From Gorillibacterium sp. (GTDB lineage Bacteria; Bacillota; Bacilli; Paenibacillales; NBRC-103111), in assembly GCA_023511325.1 (NCBI GenBank), contig JAIMBU010000213.1, forward strand, positions 1 to 5,924: a DNA stretch of 5,924 nucleotides. The letters run 5' to 3'. Both the position numbers and the translations under genes were made by a program. Numbering within the stretch: position 1 is the stretch's first letter; the number at the start of each line of letters is the position of its first letter. The notes beneath the pieces were generated by a model. It saw only the letters and a list, made by a program, of their open reading frames with translations, was not told the DNA's origin and ran no database searches. Of this stretch, positions 1 to 5,817 are shown piece after piece.

Positions 1-214
1 CCTGATAGCCTTTGGACCTTTTTCAATGATTAATGGTTAGAATTTAGTAATCAAGATAATCCCTAATCTTAAATAAGCGCTTAATTCGTTCCTGTTGCTA
101 AATGTATCACGATTACTACAGGATGTTGCGATACTGTTTGGTTATAGTTATTTTGTACAGGATACGGAATACTTGTTATGATAGCGGCATCCAGTTATCA
201 GCTCTTATTTTTTA
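1..214. other. Non-coding left flank
   Basis: No convincing gene is visible in these 214 bases, which are AT-rich with stops in all frames. Frame 2 is open from the left edge to a TAG at 38-40, reading LIAFGPFSMING. This could be the 3' end of a plus-strand gene cut by the window edge, but twelve codons cannot decide it. A perfect 10-bp palindrome TAAGCGCTTA lies at 74-83. The octamer TACAGGAT occurs twice, at about 117-124 and 156-163. I found no hairpin plus T-tract that would terminate the minus-strand hydrolase gene ending at 215. Confidence 0.5.
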
Positions 215-1657
215 CTAGTCACTTATCCGTCCTGTCACTCTATAGGGTTCCAAGGTAAAAGATACATTGATTTGAAAGCTTAGCTCTATGCCAAAGCCAA
301 TAAATGTAACGGTATAGACCACGATATAGGGGGTCTCGATGTAAAACAGGGTCAACTTTAACGTGTTGTCATCCTCCCAGAGAGCGTAAGTAGCCACTTC
401 TTGTTGATGAAGGGACAAGTCCTTAATGAATACATCATGACTATGTACGGGCTTCGTAAAGTTGAACAATAGACGTTTGGGTTCTCCACTCTCAGCGAGC
501 ATCTGAACAACTAACTGCTCTCCGGATAAGGACAAGTTTAGCTTTACGAGATGTTGCGGATTCTTATTCATCGTATACCATCGATCATTAACTATAGGGT
601 TATGTTCAGGAATAAACGAACCTAATGGAACGGGATAAGCCAGATGGGCCAAATATTGCTCCAGTCGATAATTGTCATCAGGATTTGGCACCTGTTCCTC
701 ATCCAACCGATCAATAATGCCCACATAGATTAAATCCAGTAGGATTTGCAGCCGCTTCATACTTGCAAAGCTAGCAGTTACAGCGATCACGATCCTCTGC
801 TGTGGGGCTACAAAACACATTTGACCAAAGGCTCCATTCCCCATAAAACAACCACGACGACAAAGGAAAAATTGATAGCCGTAGCCTTGGGCAGAATCAA
901 TCTTCTCTTCCTCTCGGCGATTATCACTATGCTCAGTTGTAGCTAATGCTATGTATGCTGCTGATACTATTCTCTGTCCTTCATACGTCCCCTTGTTAAG
1001 CAGCATTTGGCCAAATCTAGCGATAGCTGCGGTGGAAATACTAAGCCCCATTCCCCCTGCGACAATGCCCAAGGGACTCTTCTCCCATGAAGGTCGAGGA
1101 ATCCCTAAGGGTTCAAACAAACGTGGCATTAAGAAATCAACTAAGCTGCGCCCTGTTACTTTCTCTACAATGGCAGCTAACAGATGCGTAGCAAAGGTAC
1201 TGTAGCGATAATAGCTTCCCGGCTCATGCTCAACGTCTAGAGCGAGGAAGGTCTTGACCCAGTCCTGCTCTGCAACCACAGCGCTGTAGATATTATCATG
1301 ATGACCGGCATTCATCGATAAAAGATGATGGATGGTCATTTTTGCAAGATGGGGCGGCACAGGATCGGGGCATTCATTTGGGAAGAAGGAGATCACTTTA
1401 TCGTGTAAATCTAAATACCCGCAGTCCCAAGCCATTCCCACTGCAATGGAAGTAAAGCTTTTGCTAAGAGAAAACAATAGCTGTTGGCTATCCTGATCAT
1501 AAGGCTTACGCCAAAACTGAGCCGTAACCTTTCCATCCTGCAGCAGCATAAAGCTGTTAACCTCCAAATGTAATCGCTCGATCTCTGCAAAAAAATCGAG
1601 CAGAGCTTGCGAGGCAAGCCCATGATTCTCGGGAAGATCGCTCTGGATATCACTCAT
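215..1657 (-). CDS. Serine hydrolase, beta-lactamase/CubicO family, with C-terminal beta-rich extension
   Basis: Predicted 480-residue cytoplasmic serine hydrolase of the class C beta-lactamase/penicillin-binding-protein fold (Beta-lactamase family, CubicO-like). The substrate cannot be read from the sequence; relatives include esterases, D-aminopeptidases and amide hydrolases. The nucleophile motif S-x-x-K is at about residues 63-66 (FSLSKSF). The second motif, usually Y-x-N, reads Y-S-T at 152-154 in YRYSTFATHLL. A glycine-rich GAFGQ at about 275-279 occupies the usual third-motif position. The catalytic domain spans roughly residues 15-320. The last ~130 residues are beta-rich with no motif I recognise. 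No signal peptide or membrane segment is seen. The start at 1657 is chosen because GAGGGA lies 7 nt upstream; the in-frame ATG at 1687 lacks a ribosome binding site. The gene follows the glycosylase gene by 67 nt on the same strand, so co-transcription is possible. The fold is secure, the activity is not. Confidence 0.88.
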   Translation of the reverse strand: MSDIQSDLPENHGLASQALLDFFAEIERLHLEVNSFMLLQDGKVTAQFWRKPYDQDSQQLLFSLSKSFTSIAVGMAWDCGYLDLHDKVISFFPNECPDPVPPHLAKMTIHHLLSMNAGHHDNIYSAVVAEQDWVKTFLALDVEHEPGSYYRYSTFATHLLAAIVEKVTGRSLVDFLMPRLFEPLGIPRPSWEKSPLGIVAGGMGLSISTAAIARFGQMLLNKGTYEGQRIVSAAYIALATTEHSDNRREEEKIDSAQGYGYQFFLCRRGCFMGNGAFGQMCFVAPQQRIVIAVTASFASMKRLQILLDLIYVGIIDRLDEEQVPNPDDNYRLEQYLAHLAYPVPLGSFIPEHNPIVNDRWYTMNKNPQHLVKLNLSLSGEQLVVQMLAESGEPKRLLFNFTKPVHSHDVFIKDLSLHQQEVATYALWEDDNTLKLTLFYIETPYIVVYTVTFIGFGIELSFQINVSFTLEPYRVTGRISD

Positions 1658-1664
1658 ACGTAAA

Positions 1665-1670
1665 TCCCTC
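1665..1670 (-). promoter_or_regulatory. Ribosome binding site that sets the hydrolase start
   Basis: GAGGGA on the minus strand, 7 nt before the ATG at 1655-1657. The longer in-frame ATG at 1685-1687 is preceded only by AT-rich sequence without purine-rich complementarity to 16S rRNA. The shorter 480-residue product is therefore preferred over the 490-residue reading. Confidence 0.65.
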
Positions 1671-1724
1671 AATTCATTTAATTGCATTAATAATATATCA
1701 TGCTAATTAAATATTACGCTGCCA

Positions 1725-2924
1725 TTACTCTAAAAAATCTGCTTTAACAGCATTTGTCCCCAAATAAGCGGCAAAACGGGAGAAACACTCGCGCATCGCC
1801 TCCTTGATCTCATCATTAACCTCCACGCCTGCCTCCCACCACCAATTCTTGATCACGAAAGAATCTCCACTGCGGTGTTTCTCTGGTTCAAGCCTAGCGA
1901 CAATCCGATCACCATACACGACCGGCAAAACATAGTAACCGTACGTTCGCTCCACAACGGGCTTATATACCTCCCAACGATATTCAAAATCAAAAAGTAC
2001 CTGGATGAGCTTTCGATCCCACAGCATATTGTCTAGTGGCGCGAGAATCCGTGCGCTCGGATGAGACTGCAGTTCAGTGAGCGTCTGCTCAAGGAGGGGC
2101 TCGTCTTCTGTTCGGATATAGAAGGGAGTCGCTAGATCAGCAATCTGAATTTGGATGATCTGTCCCTTCTCCAGTAATCGCTGAAACGCTTGTGTTCGTT
2201 CGAGAACCTTGAAGCTTCCGATGCCGAGCCAGGCATCACTGGGACGATTCCATAATAATCCGATGCTTCCGATTCGCCGATGGACAAGCCAATCATGGTA
2301 CTCCACCTCGGTTGAATTAGGATCTACTGCTTTTAAAAGCTTACTGGAAATATGACGCTCGGCTAAATCATAGTATTTGCGCGTACCGACCTTATGGTGA
2401 ATGATAAGATCACCGGAATAATACATCCCTTCAAGCGCCGCTCGGGCAAGCCGAGTCGGCCCATAATACCACGAGACCTTCTCGTTTAAATCGAAATCAC
2501 CTGAGCATAAGGCACCATTCCGTTCGATTTCCGAACGTACCAAGCTTACCGTCGCTGCATTCTCGTTACACCACCCTTGGTAGCCTTGGCGGAAGCGTGA
2601 ATAGTAAGGCCAGCTATCAACAGGGCAGATGGACATATTCTTATCCCAGAAATCAATAAGCTTGCGATCGGTATATAAAAGCTCACGTAGATCGTTGCGA
2701 TTGTAATCGGCGACTCGCGATTGCAATACTAAATCGGCGTTCTGACCAACTACATTGAGCGGATCATATTGAATGCAACCTACTTTTGAAATATAGGAAA
2801 GAATATCTTCCTTGGTTTTTAATTCATAATTGGGAGTAAGCCCATGGTATGCCAGTAAGAATCGCCTAGCGTCAGCCTTAGAAATAGTTCGCGGTGTCAG
2901 TTGAATCTGCGTTTGTGTGGTCAT
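1725..2924 (-). CDS. ycaQ: Winged helix DNA glycosylase, YcaQ/AlkX (HTH_42) family
   Basis: 399-residue protein of the winged-helix DNA glycosylase superfamily typified by E. coli YcaQ (AlkX) and Streptomyces AlkZ, which excise bulky or crosslinked alkylated bases, including interstrand crosslinks. The length fits the family (about 400). The key motif is Q52-Y53-D54 in VGCIQYDPLNVV; the Q-x-D form matches the YcaQ-like branch, whereas AlkZ carries Q-x-Q. Other family signatures are DFWDKNMSICPVDSWPYY (about 91-108), WYYGPTRLARAALEGMYYSG (152-171), and the C-terminal block LAPLDNMLWDR...FEYRWEVY...RTYGYYVLPVVYGDR (294-340). No transporter or toxin biosynthesis gene is nearby, which argues against a dedicated self-resistance role for a natural product, although the window is short. 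The SD-like GAAGGAG ends 14 nt before the ATG, longer than usual, and lies inside a possible leader ORF. A LexA-like box lies about 130 nt upstream. Family assignment is strong; the exact lesion is unknown. Confidence 0.9.
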   Translation of the reverse strand: MTTQTQIQLTPRTISKADARRFLLAYHGLTPNYELKTKEDILSYISKVGCIQYDPLNVVGQNADLVLQSRVADYNRNDLRELLYTDRKLIDFWDKNMSICPVDSWPYYSRFRQGYQGWCNENAATVSLVRSEIERNGALCSGDFDLNEKVSWYYGPTRLARAALEGMYYSGDLIIHHKVGTRKYYDLAERHISSKLLKAVDPNSTEVEYHDWLVHRRIGSIGLLWNRPSDAWLGIGSFKVLERTQAFQRLLEKGQIIQIQIADLATPFYIRTEDEPLLEQTLTELQSHPSARILAPLDNMLWDRKLIQVLFDFEYRWEVYKPVVERTYGYYVLPVVYGDRIVARLEPEKHRSGDSFVIKNWWWEAGVEVNDEIKEAMRECFSRFAAYLGTNAVKADFLE

Positions 2925-2926
2925 AG

Positions 2927-2968
2927 CTATTTATGAGTCTCCTTCATTTCTATAGGATCAACCTTCAT
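2927..2968 (-). CDS. Possible 13-codon leader peptide upstream of ycaQ
   Basis: Short ORF MKVDPIEMKETHK in the glycosylase gene's leader. It has its own Shine-Dalgarno-like ACGGAG (2975-2980), 6 nt before the ATG. Its TAG stop (2927-2929) ends 2 nt before the glycosylase ATG, an arrangement typical of translational coupling. The glycosylase's own GAAGGAG (2939-2945) lies inside this ORF and is unusually far (14 nt) from its start, which would fit re-initiation by ribosomes finishing the leader. The peptide resembles nothing I know. A short ORF can arise by chance, so this is a candidate only. Confidence 0.3.
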   Translation of the reverse strand: MKVDPIEMKETHK

Positions 2969-3052
2969 GCGATACTCCGTTAGAGCCGATCGATTCGATG
3001 GTTAGGGTTAAAGGCTAGAATTAGTGGCTCCACACATCCTCTCTCATAATAT

Positions 3053-3066
3053 CAAACGTTTGTTCC
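3053..3066 (-). promoter_or_regulatory. Candidate LexA (SOS) operator upstream of ycaQ
   Basis: The minus strand reads GGAACAAACGTTTG. Against the Bacillus LexA/DinR consensus CGAACRNRYGTTYC, all twelve inner positions fit (GAAC-AAAC-GTTT) and only the two outermost bases differ. A rough estimate of one chance match per about 260,000 positions makes a random hit in this ~230-bp intergenic region unlikely. It sits just downstream of a -10-like TATAAA (3069-3074, minus strand) with only a weak -35, so it would overlap the transcription start, where a repressor would block initiation. The first gene downstream is a DNA glycosylase, which suits SOS control. Function is inferred. Confidence 0.5.
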
Positions 3067-3068
3067 TA

Positions 3069-3074
3069 TTTATA
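3069..3074 (-). promoter_or_regulatory. Weak candidate -10 element for ycaQ
   Basis: TATAAA on the minus strand (5 of 6 to TATAAT). The best -35 at 18-nt spacing is TTTCGA (3093-3098), only 3 of 6 to TTGACA. It is placed mainly because it precedes the LexA-like box and lies just after the terminator of the upstream gene. Confidence 0.25.
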
Positions 3075-3097
3075 GTATCTGAGCTTAAAATATCGAA

Positions 3098-3129
3098 AGC
3101 GCAGAATGGTCTATCAGCCATTCTGCGCT
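3098..3129 (-). terminator. Intrinsic terminator of the HxEG-repeat/G2 gene
   Basis: Perfect 12-bp GC-containing stem (3098-3109 with 3118-3129) and an 8-nt loop, starting 25 nt beyond the stop codon of the minus-strand gene at 3155. On the minus strand it is followed by TTTCGATATTTT, a moderate T-rich tail. It isolates the repeat-protein gene from the glycosylase gene downstream. Confidence 0.75.
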
Positions 3130-3154
3130 AGTTATTTATTATTCTTCCCTTGTG

Positions 3155-4597
3155 TTACTTCACCATAACAAGAATTTGATTTATTCCCGTGCGTTTCATC
3201 ACCCGATAACCAGTAGGTGCACTTGTTGCAATCCCCTCATCCGTTGAGGAGCAATATCCGTTAACATGGCAAGATCCATCATCACGAACGAGCAATTGGC
3301 CAAGCAGTCCCACAGCAACCCACTCTTCCCGTTCCAAACGGGGAATATAGGGAATCGCCGGGTCCCAAGCTGGATTGATCCCTGTGCGCAAATTTACTTG
3401 CATCGGTTCTGCCTCATCCTCTGGTGAATCATCGACGCCGGGTACTTCTTCAGGAGTAAAAACGACGCGGCCCCACTCGTCTTTAAGAACCTTACCTTGC
3501 CATTCGAAATCACCACTGTTACCAAGCACACCAGGTCGTGAGCTGGTGATTCCCAGATAGTAGGTATCAAGGGAGTTCGCTTTACGGATCTTCTCACCCT
3601 CGAGCGTGATGAAATATCCAGGATCAATGGAAGCACCGTCTGCCGTTTCGAACAGTTCTGCATAATCGGCTGGGCCCGTATTCGTTCCTCCGGTAAATGT
3701 TCCAATCCCCGTGTTCCCGGATATTTTAGCTCGGATCGTCCCGTTGACCAGAAACCAGGAGGTGGCTTCATTAGCTGAACCAAATTGTCCCATAATATGT
3801 GAGGCGGTAAATCCAGCAGTTGAAGTACGAATGCCTTCAGAATGCGAAGCAATCCCATTTGCCATCGTTTGAAAGCCTTCGGCATGGGAAGCACTGGCGG
3901 CGGAAATCGTTCCGCTACCCTCTACGTGAGCATTATCGCCAGTGGCAACGGCATCTCCACCCTCGGCATGAGATGCAATGCCAGTAGCCTGCGTACGAAG
4001 TCCTTCAGCATGACTTTGCTCACCAGAAGCTAATGTGCCAAATCCTTCGGAATGTGCTCCCAAGCCGGAGGTGAGGGTCCCAGCCGTTGTTTGGAAGCCC
4101 TCGGCATGGGACGCCTCACCTAGAGCATTCGTCGCTTGGCCCTCGGCATGGGACGCCTCACCAAAGGCGATGGTAAAGACTGAAACGCCGTTAATTAATG
4201 CAAATTCACCCTCAGCATGGGAAGCAAAGCCGGTGGCGATCGTTAGATTGCCTTCTGCATGGGACGACACCCCACTTGCTAGTGTGAGTCCTCCTTCCGC
4301 ATGGGATAGGTTTCCGCTGGCTATGGTCTGAATTCCCTCGGCATGAGCTGCAAAGCCACTGGCTGATGTTGCGCTTCCCTCGGCGTGGGAGGAATCGCCG
4401 GAAGCGATGCTATTGCCTCCTTCGACATGAGCGGCATTGCCGATGCCTTGTGTTTGGATTCCTTCGGAATGCGAGGCAATTCCAGAGGCAACTGTCTGGA
4501 AGCCTTCCGCATGAGACGCAAAGCCGCTGGCTGTTGTATTATTGCCTACAGCGTCTGAACAACCTCCGGTTGCATTGCGATTGCATCCTACTGCCAT
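3155..4597 (-). CDS. YadA-head-like HxEG-repeat protein with C-terminal peptidase G2 autoprocessing domain
   Basis: 480-residue protein in two parts. Residues 23-259 are sixteen ~14-residue repeats of the pattern ASGxxSHAEGxxTx, resembling the left-handed beta-roll head repeats of YadA-type trimeric adhesins. His-x-Glu-Gly recurs at H29, 43, 57, 71, 85, 99, 113, 127, 150, 164, 182, 196, 210, 224, 238 and 252. Residues ~305-480 match the peptidase G2 domain: ADYAELFE, GYFITLEGEKIRKA, YYLGITSSRPGVLG, KDEWGR, YIPRLEREEW, VAVGLLGQLLVRDDG, NGYC and GYRVMKR. In phage phi29 gp12 this domain trimerises the fibre and is cut off autocatalytically; the same is inferred here. An acidic linker (about 382-398) interrupts the domain. 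There is no signal peptide and no anchor; cysteines are at 5, 13, 443 and 449. Start: GAGAGG lies 10 nt upstream of the ATG. No phage genes adjoin it, so a cell or spore surface role, or a prophage remnant, is equally open. Confidence 0.87.
   Translation of the reverse strand: MAVGCNRNATGGCSDAVGNNTTASGFASHAEGFQTVASGIASHSEGIQTQGIGNAAHVEGGNSIASGDSSHAEGSATSASGFAAHAEGIQTIASGNLSHAEGGLTLASGVSSHAEGNLTIATGFASHAEGEFALINGVSVFTIAFGEASHAEGQATNALGEASHAEGFQTTAGTLTSGLGAHSEGFGTLASGEQSHAEGLRTQATGIASHAEGGDAVATGDNAHVEGSGTISAASASHAEGFQTMANGIASHSEGIRTSTAGFTASHIMGQFGSANEATSWFLVNGTIRAKISGNTGIGTFTGGTNTGPADYAELFETADGASIDPGYFITLEGEKIRKANSLDTYYLGITSSRPGVLGNSGDFEWQGKVLKDEWGRVVFTPEEVPGVDDSPEDEAEPMQVNLRTGINPAWDPAIPYIPRLEREEWVAVGLLGQLLVRDDGSCHVNGYCSSTDEGIATSAPTGYRVMKRTGINQILVMVK
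3821..4531 (-). repeat. 42-bp coding repeat array (16 HxEG units)
   Basis: In-frame tandem repeats of 42 bp within the peptidase G2 gene, encoding 14 residues each. Most units are diverged at the DNA level, but the blocks at 4097-4120 and 4139-4162 are identical over 24 bp and spaced exactly 42 bp, pointing to a recent unit duplication. Unit 8 (residues 121-143) carries a 9-residue insertion and unit 10 (158-176) about 5 extra residues. Unit 17 (TAGFTASHIMG) is a degenerate cap before the linker to the G2 domain. Confidence 0.9.
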
Positions 4598-4689
4598 AGC
4601 CTATCATCCTCTCATTTTCATTCTTTTCTATCTACCCTATGTTCTAATTCTATTTCGGTGTGGGGAATTGCACCGTAGCCAAAAACCTG

Positions 4690-4718
4690 ATTATAGCTGA
4701 ATATGAATGAGATATTGA
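4690..4718 (-). promoter_or_regulatory. Candidate promoter of the HxEG-repeat/G2 gene
   Basis: Minus strand perfect -10 TATAAT (4690-4695). At 17-nt spacing the -35 position reads TCAATA (4713-4718), a poor match. It would give a leader of roughly 85 nt. The weak -35 suggests help from an activator or alternative recognition, but no specific sporulation sigma pattern is clear. The -35 overlaps that of the divergent ppaC promoter. Confidence 0.45.
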
Positions 4719-4743
4719 ACTGACAGACAAGACAGCGTAAAAT
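4715..4743 (+). promoter_or_regulatory. Sigma-A-type promoter of ppaC
   Basis: TTGAAC (4715-4720), a 17-nt spacer and TAAAAT (4738-4743): 4 of 6 and 5 of 6 to consensus with optimal spacing. The predicted start is near 4750, giving a ~70-nt leader to the ppaC ATG. No riboswitch or attenuator is seen in this leader beyond a tiny GGGT-AGA-ACCC hairpin at 4750-4760. Confidence 0.65.
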
Positions 4744-4808
4744 ATAAAAGGGTAGAACCCTCCCATTAAGCAACGGGAAATCCAATAGATACCGATAAAA
4801 TAATTGTT

Positions 4809-4814
4809 AAGGAG
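4809..4814 (+). promoter_or_regulatory. Ribosome binding site of ppaC
   Basis: AAGGAG, 8 nt upstream of the ATG at 4823. This is a strong Bacillales-type Shine-Dalgarno that fixes the start. Confidence 0.85.
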
Positions 4815-4822
4815 AAAAGCCT

Positions 4823-5758
4823 ATGGAAAAAACATTAGTCTTTGGACACAGGAATCCGGATACAGATACAATCTGTTCTGCGATTGCCTACGCTGAATTA
4901 AAATCTGCTCTGGGGTGGAATGTGGAAGCCGTCCGCCTAGGGAATGTTAGTGGTGAAACACAGTTTGCTTTGGATCATTTTGGTATTAAGGCTCCGCGTT
5001 TGGTCGCGACGGTTGCGAATGAAGTAAATGACGTCATTCTGGTAGATCACAATGAGCGCCAGCAAAGCGTCACTGATATCGACCAGGTGCGTGTTGTAGA
5101 AGTTATTGATCATCACCGCATCTCCAATTTCGAAACAAGTGGTCCACTGTATTACCGCGCTGAGCCCGTTGGTTGCACAGCAACGATCATCCTTAAACTG
5201 TACAAAGAAAACAGCATGACCATTCGCAAGGAAATTGCTGGTTTGATGCTGTCGGCGATCATCTCGGATTCCCTGCTGTTCAAATCTCCAACCTGTACAG
5301 CTACGGACAAAGCGGCAGCGCTTGAACTAGCTGGAATCGCTGGTGTTGACCTTGATAGCTATGGCTTGGATTTACTCAAAGCTGGTGCAGACTTGAGTCA
5401 GAAAACGGTTGCCGAACTGCTTACCCTTGATGCCAAGGAATTTCAGATGGGCGGCAAGAAAGTTGAAATTGCGCAAGTGAACGCTGTTGATCCTCAAGAT
5501 ATCCTTGTTCGCCAGCCTGAGCTAGAAGCTGCGATTGCCGACATTATAGCGAATAAGCAACTTGATCTGTTCTTCTTCGTGGTTACCGATATTCTCAACA
5601 GTGACTCCACTGCCTTGGTTATCGGTAAGGAAGTTCATGTTGCCGAACAAGCCTACAATGTAAAGCTAGTCGACAATAAGGCACTTTTGAAGGGTGTTGT
5701 TTCCCGCAAGGCCCAAATCGTACCTGTGCTAACCGATACCTTTAACCACTCACATTAA
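4823..5758 (+). CDS. ppaC: Manganese-dependent inorganic pyrophosphatase (family II)
   Basis: 311-residue cytosolic family II pyrophosphatase, which hydrolyses pyrophosphate to two phosphates and pulls biosynthetic reactions such as nucleic acid synthesis and aminoacylation forward. The DHH domain starts with [10 protein letters not shown], giving metal ligands H9, D13 and D15; D75 lies in VDHNE, the DHH signature is D96-H97-H98, and D149 lies in ISDS. These positions coincide with the B. subtilis PpaC ligands. The C-terminal DHHA2 domain carries the substrate-binding S294-R295-K296 in VSRKAQIVP, where relatives usually have SRKKQ, so an alanine replaces the second lysine. No CBS or DRTGG insertion is present, so it is the short, non-nucleotide-regulated form. 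It has its own promoter and ribosome binding site and is followed by a strong terminator, so it is probably monocistronic. Confidence 0.97.
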   Translation: MEKTLVFGHRNPDTDTICSAIAYAELKSALGWNVEAVRLGNVSGETQFALDHFGIKAPRLVATVANEVNDVILVDHNERQQSVTDIDQVRVVEVIDHHRISNFETSGPLYYRAEPVGCTATIILKLYKENSMTIRKEIAGLMLSAIISDSLLFKSPTCTATDKAAALELAGIAGVDLDSYGLDLLKAGADLSQKTVAELLTLDAKEFQMGGKKVEIAQVNAVDPQDILVRQPELEAAIADIIANKQLDLFFFVVTDILNSDSTALVIGKEVHVAEQAYNVKLVDNKALLKGVVSRKAQIVPVLTDTFNHSH

Positions 5759-5764
5759 TCGCAT

Positions 5765-5810
5765 TAATAAGCAGTGAGTAATAAGCAGTGAATAATAAGG
5801 AATAAGCGGT
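5765..5810. repeat. Short tandem repeat after ppaC
   Basis: A 14-bp unit TAATAAGCAGTGAG occurs at 5765-5778 and, with one change, at 5779-5792. A third degenerate copy (TAATAAGG, then AATAAGCGGT) follows to 5810. The block is flanked by the 7-bp inverted repeat GCATTAA (5761-5767) and TTAATGC (5810-5816). Each unit contains stop codons. It lies between the ppaC stop and its terminator and has no evident coding role. Confidence 0.6.
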
Positions 5811-5817
5811 TAATGCT

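Noticed and set aside
1..40. Open frame LIAFGPFSMING ending in TAG at the left edge
   Set aside because: Twelve codons without a homologue I can name cannot separate a gene end from chance.
153..182. Plus-strand promoter-like TTGTAC, 18 nt, TATGAT
   Set aside because: The -35 is poor (3 of 6) and it would fire antisense into the hydrolase gene with no gene to serve. AT-rich chance match is more likely.
746..1205. Two plus-strand open frames opposite the serine hydrolase
   Set aside because: The sense strand encodes a clear hydrolase with catalytic motifs; these frames have no SD and no family resemblance.
3394..3894. Long minus-strand open frame inside the peptidase G2 gene
   Set aside because: It overlaps a well-supported gene in another frame, has no ribosome binding site or recognisable domain, and is a shadow of the coding sequence.
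3842..4331. Plus-strand open frames opposite the repeat array, with repetitive PSAWDA-type translations
   Set aside because: Their periodicity is the reverse complement of the HxEG repeats. They are antisense shadows with no start signals.
3821..4531. CRISPR array suggested by regular repeats
   Set aside because: The repeats are contiguous 42-bp coding units translating to a 14-residue protein repeat, with no unique spacers.
4750..4760. Small hairpin GGGT-AGA-ACCC in the ppaC leader
   Set aside because: Four base pairs are too few for an attenuator or riboswitch.
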